Below, in pieces: positions 17,153 through 25,558 of a stretch of 45,979 nt of DNA. Each line of letters begins with the position of its first letter. The first letter of the stretch is position 1. The notes under the pieces were generated by a model, which saw only the letters and a list, made by a program, of their open reading frames with translations, was not told where the DNA came from and did no database searches. Source of the stretch: Pseudomonadota bacterium (GTDB lineage: Bacteria; Pseudomonadota; Gammaproteobacteria; Xanthomonadales; Xanthomonadaceae); NCBI GenBank assembly GCA_018240435.1, contig JAFEFT010000006.1:1-45979 (forward strand), read 5' to 3'. Both the position numbers and the translations under genes were made by a program.

Positions 17153-18217
17153 CTACTCTTTGTCCTTCCTGCGCTGCTCGATCCGCAATTGCGCTCGATG
17201 GGTAGCTTGCTGCAGTCGCTCCACCAACACGGCGCGCGGCGGCAAGCTGGTCAGGTATTCGGCGACATGGATGCCGGACTTGTCCAATTCCAGCAACTCG
17301 ATCTGCTCGCGCTTCTTGCCGGTGCAAAGGATGATCCCCAGCGGCGAAGCTTCCTCCGGCTCCCGTTCGTACTTGTCGAGCCAGCGCAGGTAAAGCTCCA
17401 TCTGCCCCTTGTAGGCGGCCTTGAAGTCTCCGATCTTCAACTCCACCGCTACCAGCCGCCGCAGCTTGCGGTTGTAAAACAGCAGGTCAAGGTGGAAATC
17501 ATCGTCGTCGATCTGGATGCGCTTCTGTCGGGCCACGAAGCTGAAACCGGCGCCCAGCTCCAGCAAGAACGACTCCATTTCGCGGATGATCGCCGCCTCC
17601 AGATCGCCTTCCTGCCAGGTGTCCCGCAATCCCAGGAAGTCGAGGATGTACGGGTCGCGCATGACCAGGGCGGGCGACATGCGCTGCGCATCGCGCATCG
17701 TGGCCAGCTCCTTCGCGATCGTCTCGCCCGGCTTCTTGGATAGGGCCGTGCGTTCGTATAGCATCGAGTCGATGCGCTCGCGCAGCGTCCGCACGCTCCA
17801 GCGTTCGGCGCCTGCCATCTGCGCGTAGTAGTCCCGCTGGAGCGGGTCTTTCAGCGGGATGAGGGCGATGAAATGCGTCCAGCTCAATTGTCGTATCAGT
17901 GATACGACAATCTGCTCGTCGGGAAAGGTGGCGGCGAACTGCACCATACGGCGCAGGTTCTTGACCCCGAAACTGCTGCCGTATTCCTTCACCAACTGCG
18001 CCGCCAAGGTCAACACGACTTCCTCGCCGTAGTCGGCCCGCCGGCCCTCCAAGACTTGCGTGTGGATGCGCTGGCCGATGCGCCAGTAGAGCATCGTCAA
18101 CTCGCTATTCACCGTCGAAGCGGCGCGCTGCCGCGCCGCCTCGATCAGTGTCCGAATGTCACTCAGCAATGCCGACGGCACTGCGGACGATGCCACGGAT
18201 GACCGGCGCCCGTTCAT
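17153..18217 (-). CDS. DUF1016 (YhcG-type) PDDEXK nuclease-domain protein
   Basis: This 354-residue protein has the two-part layout of the DUF1016/YhcG family. The N-terminal helical DUF1016_N region (LYWRIGQRIHTQVLEGRRAD, then VVSLIRQLSWTHFIALIPLK, residues about 20-140) is followed by a C-terminal PDDEXK-like nuclease domain. In the latter, QIDDDDFHLDLLFYNRKL and LVAVELKIGDFKAAYKGQM provide the D and ExK residues. Family members are proposed DNA nucleases or Holliday-junction-type enzymes and are common on mobile elements. Its ATG overlaps the integrase stop codon (ATGA, 18214-18217), so it is translated with the integrase. It may be ICE cargo with a defence role, or may assist recombination; neither can be decided from sequence. 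Confidence 0.9.
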   Translation of the reverse strand: MNGRRSSVASSAVPSALLSDIRTLIEAARQRAASTVNSELTMLYWRIGQRIHTQVLEGRRADYGEEVVLTLAAQLVKEYGSSFGVKNLRRMVQFAATFPDEQIVVSLIRQLSWTHFIALIPLKDPLQRDYYAQMAGAERWSVRTLRERIDSMLYERTALSKKPGETIAKELATMRDAQRMSPALVMRDPYILDFLGLRDTWQEGDLEAAIIREMESFLLELGAGFSFVARQKRIQIDDDDFHLDLLFYNRKLRRLVAVELKIGDFKAAYKGQMELYLRWLDKYEREPEEASPLGIILCTGKKREQIELLELDKSGIHVAEYLTSLPPRAVLVERLQQATHRAQLRIEQRRKDKE

Positions 18218-19413
18218 GCCGCCCCCTCGGCCAGCTGGCGAGCGCCCGTAATGGCTTGGCGCCGGCTCGCCACCAGCTCGGCCGCATCGCGCACCGGCTT
18301 GTCCTCGGTGTGAACGTAGTGCATGAACATCGCCACGGTTTTGTGGCCCGTCAGCTTCATGCCTACCTTGGTCGGCACGCCAGAATTGGCAATGTCGGTC
18401 GTCGAGCGATGGCGGATGCCGTGCGTGCCGACATGTGGCACACCGGCGGCCTTGAGCACGCGCTTCCAGCCGCTGTAATGCTCGCCAAAGGTCAGGTGCT
18501 TGCTCGGGTCGTTGGGCGATGGCAGAACGTAAGGACAGCCTTCCCGACGCGGCGCTGTCGAAAGCAGCCGATAGGCTTCCGCGCTCATGGGCTTGGAAAT
18601 GCCGCCGGTCTTGCTGTCGGGCCACACCACGCGCCGCTTCTCGAAATCCAGCCAGTCCCATTCGAGCGGGCAGATTTCGGAACGTCGCGCGGCGAACTCG
18701 AATTGCAGGCGGATCGCCAGCGGGATGACATAGTTTTCGAGCCCTTCCGCCTCCAGCTTCTCCAAGTGGCGGAAGATCAGTACCAGCTCGTCGTCCACGA
18801 TGAGCCGGGTTTCCTTGCCAGGTGGGTACATCGGAACGTGCCGGCACGGGTTGGTGCCATCCGGTCGCAGGCCCCATACCTCTGCCATGTTGAACATCTT
18901 GCGCAGCACTCCGAAGGTGCGGTTGGCTTCGGCCGGCTTGTAGGCCAGTTTTTTCATCAGTGCCGCGATGTCGGGACGCTTTACGTCCTGCACCTTCATC
19001 CGGCCCATGATAGGGATGATGTTGCGGTTGATGACGCCCCAGTAGCCGCGCTGGGTGGTTGGCTTGTTGCGTTGCTTGGAGTAGTCCTCCATGAAGGTGT
19101 GGCAATACTCCTTCATGGTCGGTGCCTTGCGGGCGGCGGTCTTGGCCGCGCCGGGATCGCCGCCCCGGCGTACTTCGGCCAGCCAGTCCTGCGCCATGAC
19201 GCGGGCCTGCTCGACGGTTAGTTCGCCGAACAGTCCCAGGGCGGGCTTGCGACGCTGGCCGGCGTTCGTACGGTACTGGAGCATGAACACCTTGCGACCC
19301 GCTGGAGTAATCTTGCAGAGGAAACCCGGCACGGCGGTATCTCGCAGTTCAACCGCCTGCGCTCGGGGCTGCGCCGCATCGACGGCGCTCTTGGTGAGTT
19401 TGATCTTTGCCAT
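18214..19413 (-). CDS. int: Tyrosine site-specific integrase
   Basis: This 399-residue integrase catalyses insertion and excision of the ICE. The N-terminal arm-binding DUF4102-type domain (KLTKSAVDAAQPRAQAVELR, then GRKVFMLQYRTNAGQRRKPA) is followed by a core-binding SAM-like domain and the catalytic domain. The active-site residues are complete: R243 (AARRSE), K268 (SKTGG), H331 and R334 (HGIRH), H357 (LTGHKT) and the nucleophile Y366 (FMHYVHTE). I use the ATG at 19413 (MAKIKLTK) because the family similarity starts there; the frame continues open to 19449. It is the outermost ICE gene and is overlapped by the DUF1016 gene. Confidence 0.95.
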   Translation of the reverse strand: MAKIKLTKSAVDAAQPRAQAVELRDTAVPGFLCKITPAGRKVFMLQYRTNAGQRRKPALGLFGELTVEQARVMAQDWLAEVRRGGDPGAAKTAARKAPTMKEYCHTFMEDYSKQRNKPTTQRGYWGVINRNIIPIMGRMKVQDVKRPDIAALMKKLAYKPAEANRTFGVLRKMFNMAEVWGLRPDGTNPCRHVPMYPPGKETRLIVDDELVLIFRHLEKLEAEGLENYVIPLAIRLQFEFAARRSEICPLEWDWLDFEKRRVVWPDSKTGGISKPMSAEAYRLLSTAPRREGCPYVLPSPNDPSKHLTFGEHYSGWKRVLKAAGVPHVGTHGIRHRSTTDIANSGVPTKVGMKLTGHKTVAMFMHYVHTEDKPVRDAAELVASRRQAITGARQLAEGAA

Positions 19414-19588
19414 GCTGACTCCTCCGGCACCCCGGTTTCCAGGTGCCACGTGGGAGTCACGCGGGCGGAAGCCGGGTCAAGTTGCTGAAAGCACCGGCAT
19501 AGGATGGACTGACCTAAGTCCTTGATAAACCTGCCACAGCGAGCCAGGTCGTAGTCCAGCGAAGTTCGGTGCTGGAGTCATCGTGAAA
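19414..19588. other. Presumed ICE right end; attachment site not identified
   Basis: This gap between the integrase and a chromosomal terminator should contain the ICE's right attachment site. No tRNA or tmRNA 3' end is recognisable. The Tn4371 family is reported to insert at TTTTT(C/T)AT-like sites. No exact copy is visible, but the T-tract of the terminator (19589-19596, minus strand) is the nearest match, which would place the junction at about 19580-19596. Confidence 0.4.
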
Positions 19589-19624
19589 CAAAAAAAAGCC
19601 AGCCTGCGCAGTGCGCGGCTGGCT
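19589..19624 (-). terminator. Rho-independent terminator of the rlmD-to-oxygenase operon
   Basis: On the minus strand AGCCAGCC and GGCTGGCT arms (19617-19624 and 19597-19604) enclose a second GCGC/GCGC stem and are followed by eight T residues. It lies 172 bp downstream of the last operon gene. The 172 bp in between show no gene. Confidence 0.88.
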
Positions 19625-19796
19625 CTCAAGCCCATGCCTTCCGGTGTCGACGAGGAACCGGTATGCGAGGCTCAAGTTACCCTCCGGCCCCTGCCCTGTC
19701 AGTTATCGAGCCGTTACGGGATACGCCCGATCGGGGTCAGGTTCCGTTCATCTACGCGATCCACCACACCACCGCACCATCCAGCCAGCACCGCCG

Positions 19797-20450
19797 TCAG
19801 CCCGGGAAGGCGAAATCCACCAGCCCGGTCAGTGGTTTGCCGTCGAACGCCTGATCGCGATACGGGCCGTCGCGATCGACCCAGTGCATGAACAAATGCG
19901 CCGACCAGCGATTGGGATTTCCCGTCGTCCGCCCATGGCGGTAGTCGTAGCCGCGATAGAGCACGCCGTCGCCGGGCGCCATCGGGTAGGGCGAATGCGC
20001 TTCGTCGCCGAAACTCTCGTCGCCGCGCAGCGTCTGCCGCTGCGCCTCGGCGACCCTCGTGTCGGCGACTTCCAGCGGCCACGCGATGCCATCGGCATAG
20101 GCCAACGTCAGCGACAGCGAGTGCTCGCAGGCGGCGCGGTCGGCGTGGATGCGGCAGACATCGCCGTGCTGGTAGGTGCGGAAATAGCTGTAGGTCGGCA
20201 GCAGGCGGACGCCGGTGATCTGCTCGATGCGCGGCGTCATGCCCCACAAAAAGCTCATCAGCACCGGCCACTGCATGCACGAAACCTCGTAACAGGGCTT
20301 GCTGCCGATGCTCGGCGGCACCAGCCAGCGGCGACCGCCCTGGGCCACGCCCAGCGCGATCTGCCGCGCCATCGCGTGGGCGACTTCCGGCGCCAGCAGG
20401 CCTTCGACCCGCGCTGCGCCACCGTTGCGGTAGTCGTCGCTGGCGCTCAC
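19797..20450 (-). CDS. 2OG-Fe(II) oxygenase-like protein
   Basis: This 217-residue protein looks like a small 2-oxoglutarate/Fe(II)-dependent oxygenase. A candidate iron-binding HxD is in YQHGDVCRIHADRAACEHSL (H102, D104) and a distal histidine in NRWSAHLFMHWVDRDG (H185), with the beta-strand pattern around them expected of the double-stranded beta-helix fold. The substrate is unknown. The start is GTG at 20450, overlapping the stop of the phosphorylase gene (GTGA). It is the last gene of a purine-salvage and cell-wall-recycling operon and is followed by a strong terminator. A role with nucleosides is suggested by context alone. Confidence 0.65.
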   Translation of the reverse strand: MSASDDYRNGGAARVEGLLAPEVAHAMARQIALGVAQGGRRWLVPPSIGSKPCYEVSCMQWPVLMSFLWGMTPRIEQITGVRLLPTYSYFRTYQHGDVCRIHADRAACEHSLSLTLAYADGIAWPLEVADTRVAEAQRQTLRGDESFGDEAHSPYPMAPGDGVLYRGYDYRHGRTTGNPNRWSAHLFMHWVDRDGPYRDQAFDGKPLTGLVDFAFPG

Positions 20451-21241
20451 GGCGCGATCTTTCCCAGCAAGGCGCGCAGCAGGGCCGGCAACTGGGCGGT
20501 GGTGTGGTCGAGGTTGGCCAGCACCTCGTCCATGGTGATTTCCGCGCCCGCCTGCCCTGCGCCCGTCGCAGGGCCGCAACCGGCCGCCCAGTTGGCGACC
20601 AGCGCCAGTGAGGCGTACTCCAGCCCCAGCTCGCGCGCCAGCGCCGCCTCGGGCATGCCGGTCATGCCGACCAGATCGCAGCCGTCCCGGCGCAGGCGCG
20701 CGATTTCGGCGCGCGTTTCCAGACGCGGGCCTTGGGTGGCCCCGTAGCAGCCGCCATCGACCACGGCGATTCCGGACTCTCGGCCTGCCGCAAGAATCGC
20801 CGCCCGCAGCGAGGCCGTGTAGGGCTCGGTCATGTCGACATGCACGACTTCCCCGCCCTGCGCCTGCCACGCATCGCCCTCGCAATAGGTGCCGAGCCGG
20901 CCCCAGGTGTAGTCGATGATCTGATCGGGCACGGCGAGCACGCGCGGCCCGAACCTTTCGCCGATGCCGCCGACCGCATTCACCGCCAGCACGCGGCCGA
21001 TGCCGGCCTGCTTGAGCGCCCACAGATTGGCGCGATAGTTGACCAGATGCGGCGGCAGCGAATGGCCCTCGCCGTGGCGGGCGAGAAAGGCGATGCGATG
21101 GCCAGCGAAATCGCCGACGTGGATCGGTGCCGAGGCCTCGCCCCAGGGCGTGCTCGCCGACAGCGCGCGCGCATCGGTCAACGCCGCCAGCCGGTACAAG
21201 CCGGTGCCGCCGATCACCGCCAACGCGATCGTCTCGCTCAT
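20447..21241 (-). CDS. S-methyl-5'-thioinosine phosphorylase (MTAP family)
   Basis: This 264-residue enzyme belongs to the purine nucleoside phosphorylase / MTAP family. The N-terminal AVIGGTGLYRL phosphate loop, the FLARHGEGHSLPPHLVNYRANLW-type block (given here in part), LAVNAVGGIGERFGP and YGATQGPRLETRAEIARLRR are all typical. The substrate-discriminating C-terminal region reads LALVANWAAGCG rather than the DYDCW form of adenosine-specific MTAP, as in Pseudomonas methylthioinosine phosphorylase. It would release hypoxanthine and methylthioribose-1-phosphate, and the adjacent hpt product can salvage the hypoxanthine. Start and stop overlap both neighbours by 4 bp. Confidence 0.88.
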   Translation of the reverse strand: MSETIALAVIGGTGLYRLAALTDARALSASTPWGEASAPIHVGDFAGHRIAFLARHGEGHSLPPHLVNYRANLWALKQAGIGRVLAVNAVGGIGERFGPRVLAVPDQIIDYTWGRLGTYCEGDAWQAQGGEVVHVDMTEPYTASLRAAILAAGRESGIAVVDGGCYGATQGPRLETRAEIARLRRDGCDLVGMTGMPEAALARELGLEYASLALVANWAAGCGPATGAGQAGAEITMDEVLANLDHTTAQLPALLRALLGKIAP

Positions 21242-21801
21242 GCCGGCTCCCGCAAGGCGTAGATGTCGGGCAGGTTGCGGCCTTGTTCGTGGTAATCCAT
21301 GCCGAAGCCGTAGACGTAGCGATCGGGCACTTCCAGCCCGTAGTGATCGGGCGCGAATCCCGGCACGCCGCGACCGTGCCGCTTCCAGGCCAGCACCGCG
21401 ATCCGCACCGCCGCCGCGCCCTGCTGCCGGCACCACTCGCGCACCGCCGCCAGCGTATAGCCTTCGTCGAGAATGTCGTCGACCAGCAGCACATGACGGC
21501 CTTGCAGCGGCGTCGCCGGATGGTGCTTCCACGCCAGTTCGCCACCACGCGTTTGGCCGCGATAGCGGGTCGCGTGCAGATAATCGAAATCAAATCCCCG
21601 AGAGGGATCGCGGCCCAGCGCCAGTGCCAGTTCGGCGGCGAAAAACATGCCGCCGTGCATCACCGTCAGCAGCAGCCAGCGCTCGCCGTCCATCTGCCCG
21701 GCGATGGCATCGGCCATGCGCGCGATCGCCGCGTCGATCGCGGCGCGATCGTGGATCACATCGGATCGACGCAGGGCCTCGGCGAGATCGGTCATGCTCA
21801 C
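21238..21801 (-). CDS. hpt: Hypoxanthine-guanine phosphoribosyltransferase
   Basis: This 187-residue enzyme converts hypoxanthine or guanine and PRPP to IMP or GMP. The PRPP-binding motif is HVLLVDDILDEGYTLAAV, the N-terminal loop LLTVMHGGMFFAAELALAL is the pyrophosphate-binding region, and DHYGLEVPDRYVYGFGMDYH near the C-terminus is the base-binding part. The start at 21801 overlaps the nagZ stop (ATGA); a second ATG six bases later is also possible. It is translationally coupled to nagZ upstream and the methylthioinosine phosphorylase downstream, whose product hypoxanthine is its substrate. Confidence 0.92.
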   Translation of the reverse strand: MSMTDLAEALRRSDVIHDRAAIDAAIARMADAIAGQMDGERWLLLTVMHGGMFFAAELALALGRDPSRGFDFDYLHATRYRGQTRGGELAWKHHPATPLQGRHVLLVDDILDEGYTLAAVREWCRQQGAAAVRIAVLAWKRHGRGVPGFAPDHYGLEVPDRYVYGFGMDYHEQGRNLPDIYALREPA

Positions 21802-22808
21802 GCCTCCGCGACGCCATCACCGACCACACGCGCCCGCGCGCTGGCGTGACGGGGATCGGCGAGCAGCGAATTCCAGTCGCAGCGACCGCGACCGAACAAG
21901 GACGCGAGCGCGTCGACGCGCGGTGGCGGTCGGCGCTCCATCGCCGCCAGCGAATCGGGCACGATCGTCGGCGCACACACCAGCACCGCGTCGCAGCCGG
22001 CATCCAGATGCGCGTCGATGCGCGCGCCGATGCCACCGGCCGACTCGGCGGCGGCCATGCCGATGTCGTCGGAAAACACGACGCCACGGAACCCCATTTC
22101 AGTGCGCAGGATGTCGCCGATCCAGCGCGGCGAATAGCCGGCCGGCTCGGGCGCGACGGCAGGGTAGGTGACGTGCGCGAGCATCATCGCCTCGGCGCCG
22201 GCGGCGATGCCGGCGACGAAGGGCCGCAGATCCTCGCGACGCAGCGTGTCCAGATCGCGCGGATCGGTGGCGCTGTCGAAATGGGTGTCTTCCAGCACCG
22301 AACCATGGCCCGGGAAGTGCTTGAGGGTGGCGGCCATGCCGGCCTCGTGCATGCCGGCCACGTAGGCGCGGGTGAACTCGGCGACGATGGCTGGCTCGGG
22401 CGAAAATGCGCGATCGCCGATGGCGCGATTGCCGCGACCCAGATCGACCACCGGCGCGAAACTCAGATCGACATCCAGCGCGCGAATTTCGCTGGCCATC
22501 AACCACGCATGCTCGCGCGCAAGTGCCAGTGCGCCGGCGGCATCGTGCGCGTACTGCTTGCCGAATCCCTCCAGCGACGGCAGCGCCGCGAAGCCGTCGC
22601 GAAAGCGCTGCACGCGCCCGCCTTCCTGATCGACGCACAGCAATTGGGGTTGCCTTGCCTCGGCGCGGATCGCGGCGACCAGATCGGTCACCTGCGCGCG
22701 CGAGGCGAAGTTGCGGGTGAACAAGATCACCCCGCCGACGGACGGATGTTGCAGCCACTCGCGCTCCGCGGTCGCAAGCGTCGTCCCCGCGATTCCGATC
22801 ACCAGCAT
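21798..22808 (-). CDS. nagZ: Beta-N-acetylhexosaminidase NagZ
   Basis: This 336-residue glycoside hydrolase family 3 enzyme removes GlcNAc from recycled muropeptides in the cytoplasm. The catalytic loop KHFPGHGSVLEDTHFD and the nucleophile region FRGVVFSDDIGMAAAE are intact, and the substrate-binding CVDQEGGRVQRF is present. There is no signal peptide, as expected. Length matches the single-domain form of Gram-negative bacteria. Its ATG shares a base with the stop of the CYTH gene (TGATG), and its stop overlaps hpt. NagZ also influences AmpC induction in species that have AmpR, but nothing in this window bears on that. Confidence 0.95.
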   Translation of the reverse strand: MLVIGIAGTTLATAEREWLQHPSVGGVILFTRNFASRAQVTDLVAAIRAEARQPQLLCVDQEGGRVQRFRDGFAALPSLEGFGKQYAHDAAGALALAREHAWLMASEIRALDVDLSFAPVVDLGRGNRAIGDRAFSPEPAIVAEFTRAYVAGMHEAGMAATLKHFPGHGSVLEDTHFDSATDPRDLDTLRREDLRPFVAGIAAGAEAMMLAHVTYPAVAPEPAGYSPRWIGDILRTEMGFRGVVFSDDIGMAAAESAGGIGARIDAHLDAGCDAVLVCAPTIVPDSLAAMERRPPPRVDALASLFGRGRCDWNSLLADPRHASARARVVGDGVAEA

Positions 22809-23296
22809 CAGGCCTTCTCCTCGGGCACCCACTGCGCATACGGTCGTTGCGCCAGCGCGTGATTGTAATAGCGCGGCGCGGCGCTGACTTCGCGGCCGAG
22901 CCAGTTCGGGCGGGCAAATTCGGTGTCGGCGGTCGGCAGCTCGATCTCGGCGACGATCAGGCCCGCATTGGCGCCGGTGAACTCGTCGATCTCCCAGAGG
23001 AAGCCGCCGTGGCGCACATGGTGCCGTGTCTTGTCGATCAAGCCGCCGCTGCACAGAGCCAGCAAGGCCTGCGCGTCGGGCAGCGGAATTGGATATTCGA
23101 ATTCCTGCCGGGTGGTTCCAGACTGGCGCGATTTGATGTTGAGCCACGCCGATTCGCCGGCGATGCGCACGCGCACCGAAGCCTTGCCAGCACCACCGCC
23201 ATCGAAATAGCCCTGCGCCATGCGCACGGACTTTTCGACGAACGCACGCCAGTCGTCGCCGGCGAGCAGGAACTTGCGTTCGATTTCGATGCCCAT
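22808..23296 (-). CDS. CYTH domain protein (triphosphate tunnel metalloenzyme)
   Basis: This 162-residue protein has the CYTH signature at its N-terminus (MGIEIERKFLLAGDDW, the ExExK motif), with the further strands SVRVRIAGESAWLNIKSR and FEYPIPLPDAQALL and the C-terminal EIELP and YYNHALAQRPYAQW segments. Members hydrolyse inorganic triphosphate or related polyphosphate or nucleotide substrates within a beta-barrel tunnel. The substrate here is unknown. It lies 7 bp downstream of rlmD and its stop overlaps nagZ, so it belongs to the same operon. Confidence 0.92.
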   Translation of the reverse strand: MGIEIERKFLLAGDDWRAFVEKSVRMAQGYFDGGGAGKASVRVRIAGESAWLNIKSRQSGTTRQEFEYPIPLPDAQALLALCSGGLIDKTRHHVRHGGFLWEIDEFTGANAGLIVAEIELPTADTEFARPNWLGREVSAAPRYYNHALAQRPYAQWVPEEKA

Positions 23297-23303
23297 GCGA
23301 CCC

Positions 23304-24656
23304 TCAGCGCTCGAACAGCGCGATCGATTCGACATGCGCGGTATGCGGAAACATGTCCATCACTCCGGCCGCGCGCAGGCGATAGCCGCGCTCTTGCACC
23401 AGATAGCCGGCATCACGCGCCAGTGAGCCAGGATGGCAGGACACGTAGACGATGCGATCGATCTTCTTCAGCGGCAATTGCGGCAGCAGCGCCTGCGCGC
23501 CCGATCGCGGCGGATCGAGCAACAGCGCGTCGTAGCGCTCACCCAACCACGGCTCGCCGGCCAACGGCGCCGCCAGATCGGCGGCGAAGAATCGCGCGTT
23601 GTCGATGTCATTGCGCTGCGCGTTGGCACGCGCCCGCACCACCAATCCGGCATCGCCTTCGACGCCGACCACCTCGGCCACGCGCCGCGCGATCGGCAAG
23701 GTGAAATTGCCCAGCCCGCAGAACAGATCGAGGATGCGCTGACCCGGCTGCGGATCGAGCAGTTCGAGCGCGCTGGCGATCATCTTCGCATTCATGCCGG
23801 CGTTGACCTGGATGAAATCCAGCGGCTGAAAGGCGAGCCGCAGATCGTGCTCGGGCAGCGCGAACTCCAGCGCCACACCCGCCTCCGGCCACAGCGGCTG
23901 CACCGAATCGACACCGCCCGGTTGCAGATAGATCGCCAGCGCATGCGTGCGTGCAAACGCGACGAGAAGGCCGCGATCATGGTCGGACAGCACGTCGAGA
24001 TGGCGCAGCACCAGCGCCGGCACGCCATCCACATACCTCGGATCATCGACGGGCGCATCGCCGACGATGAACTCGATCTGGGCGATGCAACGCCTGCCGT
24101 CGAGTCCGTCGATCAACGCCGCCAGCTCGCCGATGCGCGCGCCGATGGCCGGCACCACCGTATGGCAATGGGAGATGTCGGCGACGAAACGCGGATCGTC
24201 CTCGCGGAAGCCGACCAGCGTGCGTCCCTTCTTCTCCACGTAGCGCACCGACAGCCGCCCCTTGCGACGATAGCCCCAGGGCGACGCGGACAACGGCGGC
24301 AACAGGCGCTCGGCCTGGACGTGGCCGATGCGGCGCAGGTTGTCGAGCAGCACCGCCTGCTTGGCGAGGATCTGGCGCGACGCATCCAGGTGCTGCAACA
24401 CACAGCCAGAGCAATGGCCGAAATGCGCGCAGCGCGGCTCGACCCGATCCGGCGAGGCCTGCACCACGGCCACCACCGACGCCTCGTCGAAATGCCGGTG
24501 GCGCGCCGTTTGCCGCGCCAGCACCTGTTCGCCGGGCAAGCCGCCGCGCACGAACACGGCCTTGCCGTCGCGATGGGCGACACCGCGGCCATCGTGGCTC
24601 AGGTCGTCGATGCCGACGGCGAAGGGTTCTTGCGAAAAACGGTTGCCGCGAGCCAA
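23304..24656 (-). CDS. rlmD: 23S rRNA (uracil-1939-C5)-methyltransferase RlmD
   Basis: This 450-residue enzyme methylates U1939 of 23S rRNA with SAM. It has an N-terminal TRAM domain (DDLSHDGRGVAHRDGKAVFV), an iron-sulfur cluster motif (PRCAHFGHCSGCVLQH plus the later SHCHTV), the SAM-binding motif ILDLFCGLGNFTLPIARR, LLLDPPRSGAQ, and the catalytic cysteine in IVYVSCHPGSLARD. Length is normal. Only seven bases separate it from the CYTH gene, making it the first gene of a six-gene minus-strand operon. RlmD (housekeeping) is favoured over RlmC because of the TRAM domain and length. Confidence 0.95.
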   Translation of the reverse strand: MARGNRFSQEPFAVGIDDLSHDGRGVAHRDGKAVFVRGGLPGEQVLARQTARHRHFDEASVVAVVQASPDRVEPRCAHFGHCSGCVLQHLDASRQILAKQAVLLDNLRRIGHVQAERLLPPLSASPWGYRRKGRLSVRYVEKKGRTLVGFREDDPRFVADISHCHTVVPAIGARIGELAALIDGLDGRRCIAQIEFIVGDAPVDDPRYVDGVPALVLRHLDVLSDHDRGLLVAFARTHALAIYLQPGGVDSVQPLWPEAGVALEFALPEHDLRLAFQPLDFIQVNAGMNAKMIASALELLDPQPGQRILDLFCGLGNFTLPIARRVAEVVGVEGDAGLVVRARANAQRNDIDNARFFAADLAAPLAGEPWLGERYDALLLDPPRSGAQALLPQLPLKKIDRIVYVSCHPGSLARDAGYLVQERGYRLRAAGVMDMFPHTAHVESIALFER

Positions 24657-24754
24657 GGTTCAATCACCGCCATCATCGGGGCGCGCATTGTCGCAAATCC
24701 ACCCCGCTGGCGCCGGCCTCGCCGGTCGCCCGCGTCGCCGCGGTCGTGCCTTGG

Positions 24755-25387
24755 TCAGGCCGGCCTGTCCCCCGGATCGACGCCTGTGCGCTCGGCCGCG
24801 CCCGGGCCATCGACCGCGCCAGCCACGCCAGCGCTGCACAATTCGTCGATCAGCCGTTGCAAGATGGCATCCTGCGCGGCCAGATGCTTCTGGATCTGCA
24901 CCGCTTCGTGCAGCACCGCCTCGGCGTCGTTGTAGGTGTCGATCGCCCGCTTGTCGGACGCTTCGCTGGCGACCTTCTGGCCGACGATGATGATCGACAG
25001 CAACACCAGCTGGATGAACGTCTGCGCTGTCCATGACACCAATGCGCCGGTGCCGCCGCGAATGGCGTCGGGCAGGCTCACCAGCGCCAGCGCCGCGAAC
25101 GCATAGGCGCACCACATCGTCCCCACCGCATCGGTGATTCTCACCGCGAGGAAGTTGTTGATCCGCGCCATCAGATGGCGCGGCTCGGGCTGGTGCTCGA
25201 CGGCCGTCTTGGGCCCGCTCTGCCGGCGGATCTGTATGTGCGGGTGCGGGATGTGGGCGAACAGCGAACTGATGGTGTGATGCGGGCTGGCGCCACCGTG
25301 GTCGGCGGTATCCAGCGGGCTTCCGCAACCGGAGCAAAAACGCGCCGAAGCCGGCGTCTGGCTTGCGCATCTGGAACACGCTGTCAT
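24755..25387 (-). CDS. Zinc-ribbon membrane protein of unknown function
   Basis: I do not recognise the family with certainty. The N-terminus is a zinc ribbon with two CxxC pairs (SRCASQTPASARFCSGCGSP), then a polar linker of about 50 residues. Two hydrophobic segments follow (MWCAYAFAALALVSLPDAI and FIQLVLLSIIIVGQKVA). The C-terminal part (SEASDKRAIDTYNDAEAVLH, then EAVQIQKHLAAQDAILQRL) is helical and probably cytoplasmic. The 210-residue protein is thus a membrane hairpin with a zinc-binding head. It stands alone, upstream of rlmD by 98 bp. The middle region resembles an uncharacterised bacterial membrane family; a transport function is not supported. Confidence 0.6.
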   Translation of the reverse strand: MTACSRCASQTPASARFCSGCGSPLDTADHGGASPHHTISSLFAHIPHPHIQIRRQSGPKTAVEHQPEPRHLMARINNFLAVRITDAVGTMWCAYAFAALALVSLPDAIRGGTGALVSWTAQTFIQLVLLSIIIVGQKVASEASDKRAIDTYNDAEAVLHEAVQIQKHLAAQDAILQRLIDELCSAGVAGAVDGPGAAERTGVDPGDRPA

Positions 25388-25558
25388 GGGATTCTCCTGC
25401 CGCTTCCGGTTCGATCGGCGCCGACCGCGCCACGACGGCCCACCATCGGCAACCCGCCGGACGACGCGGCCACCACGCCCGGGCAGGCACTGTACGCGCT
25501 TCCCACACCATCGCGGCAAGTGCTTACAATGCCGTAATCCTCGGCCCGACCCGCGCCC

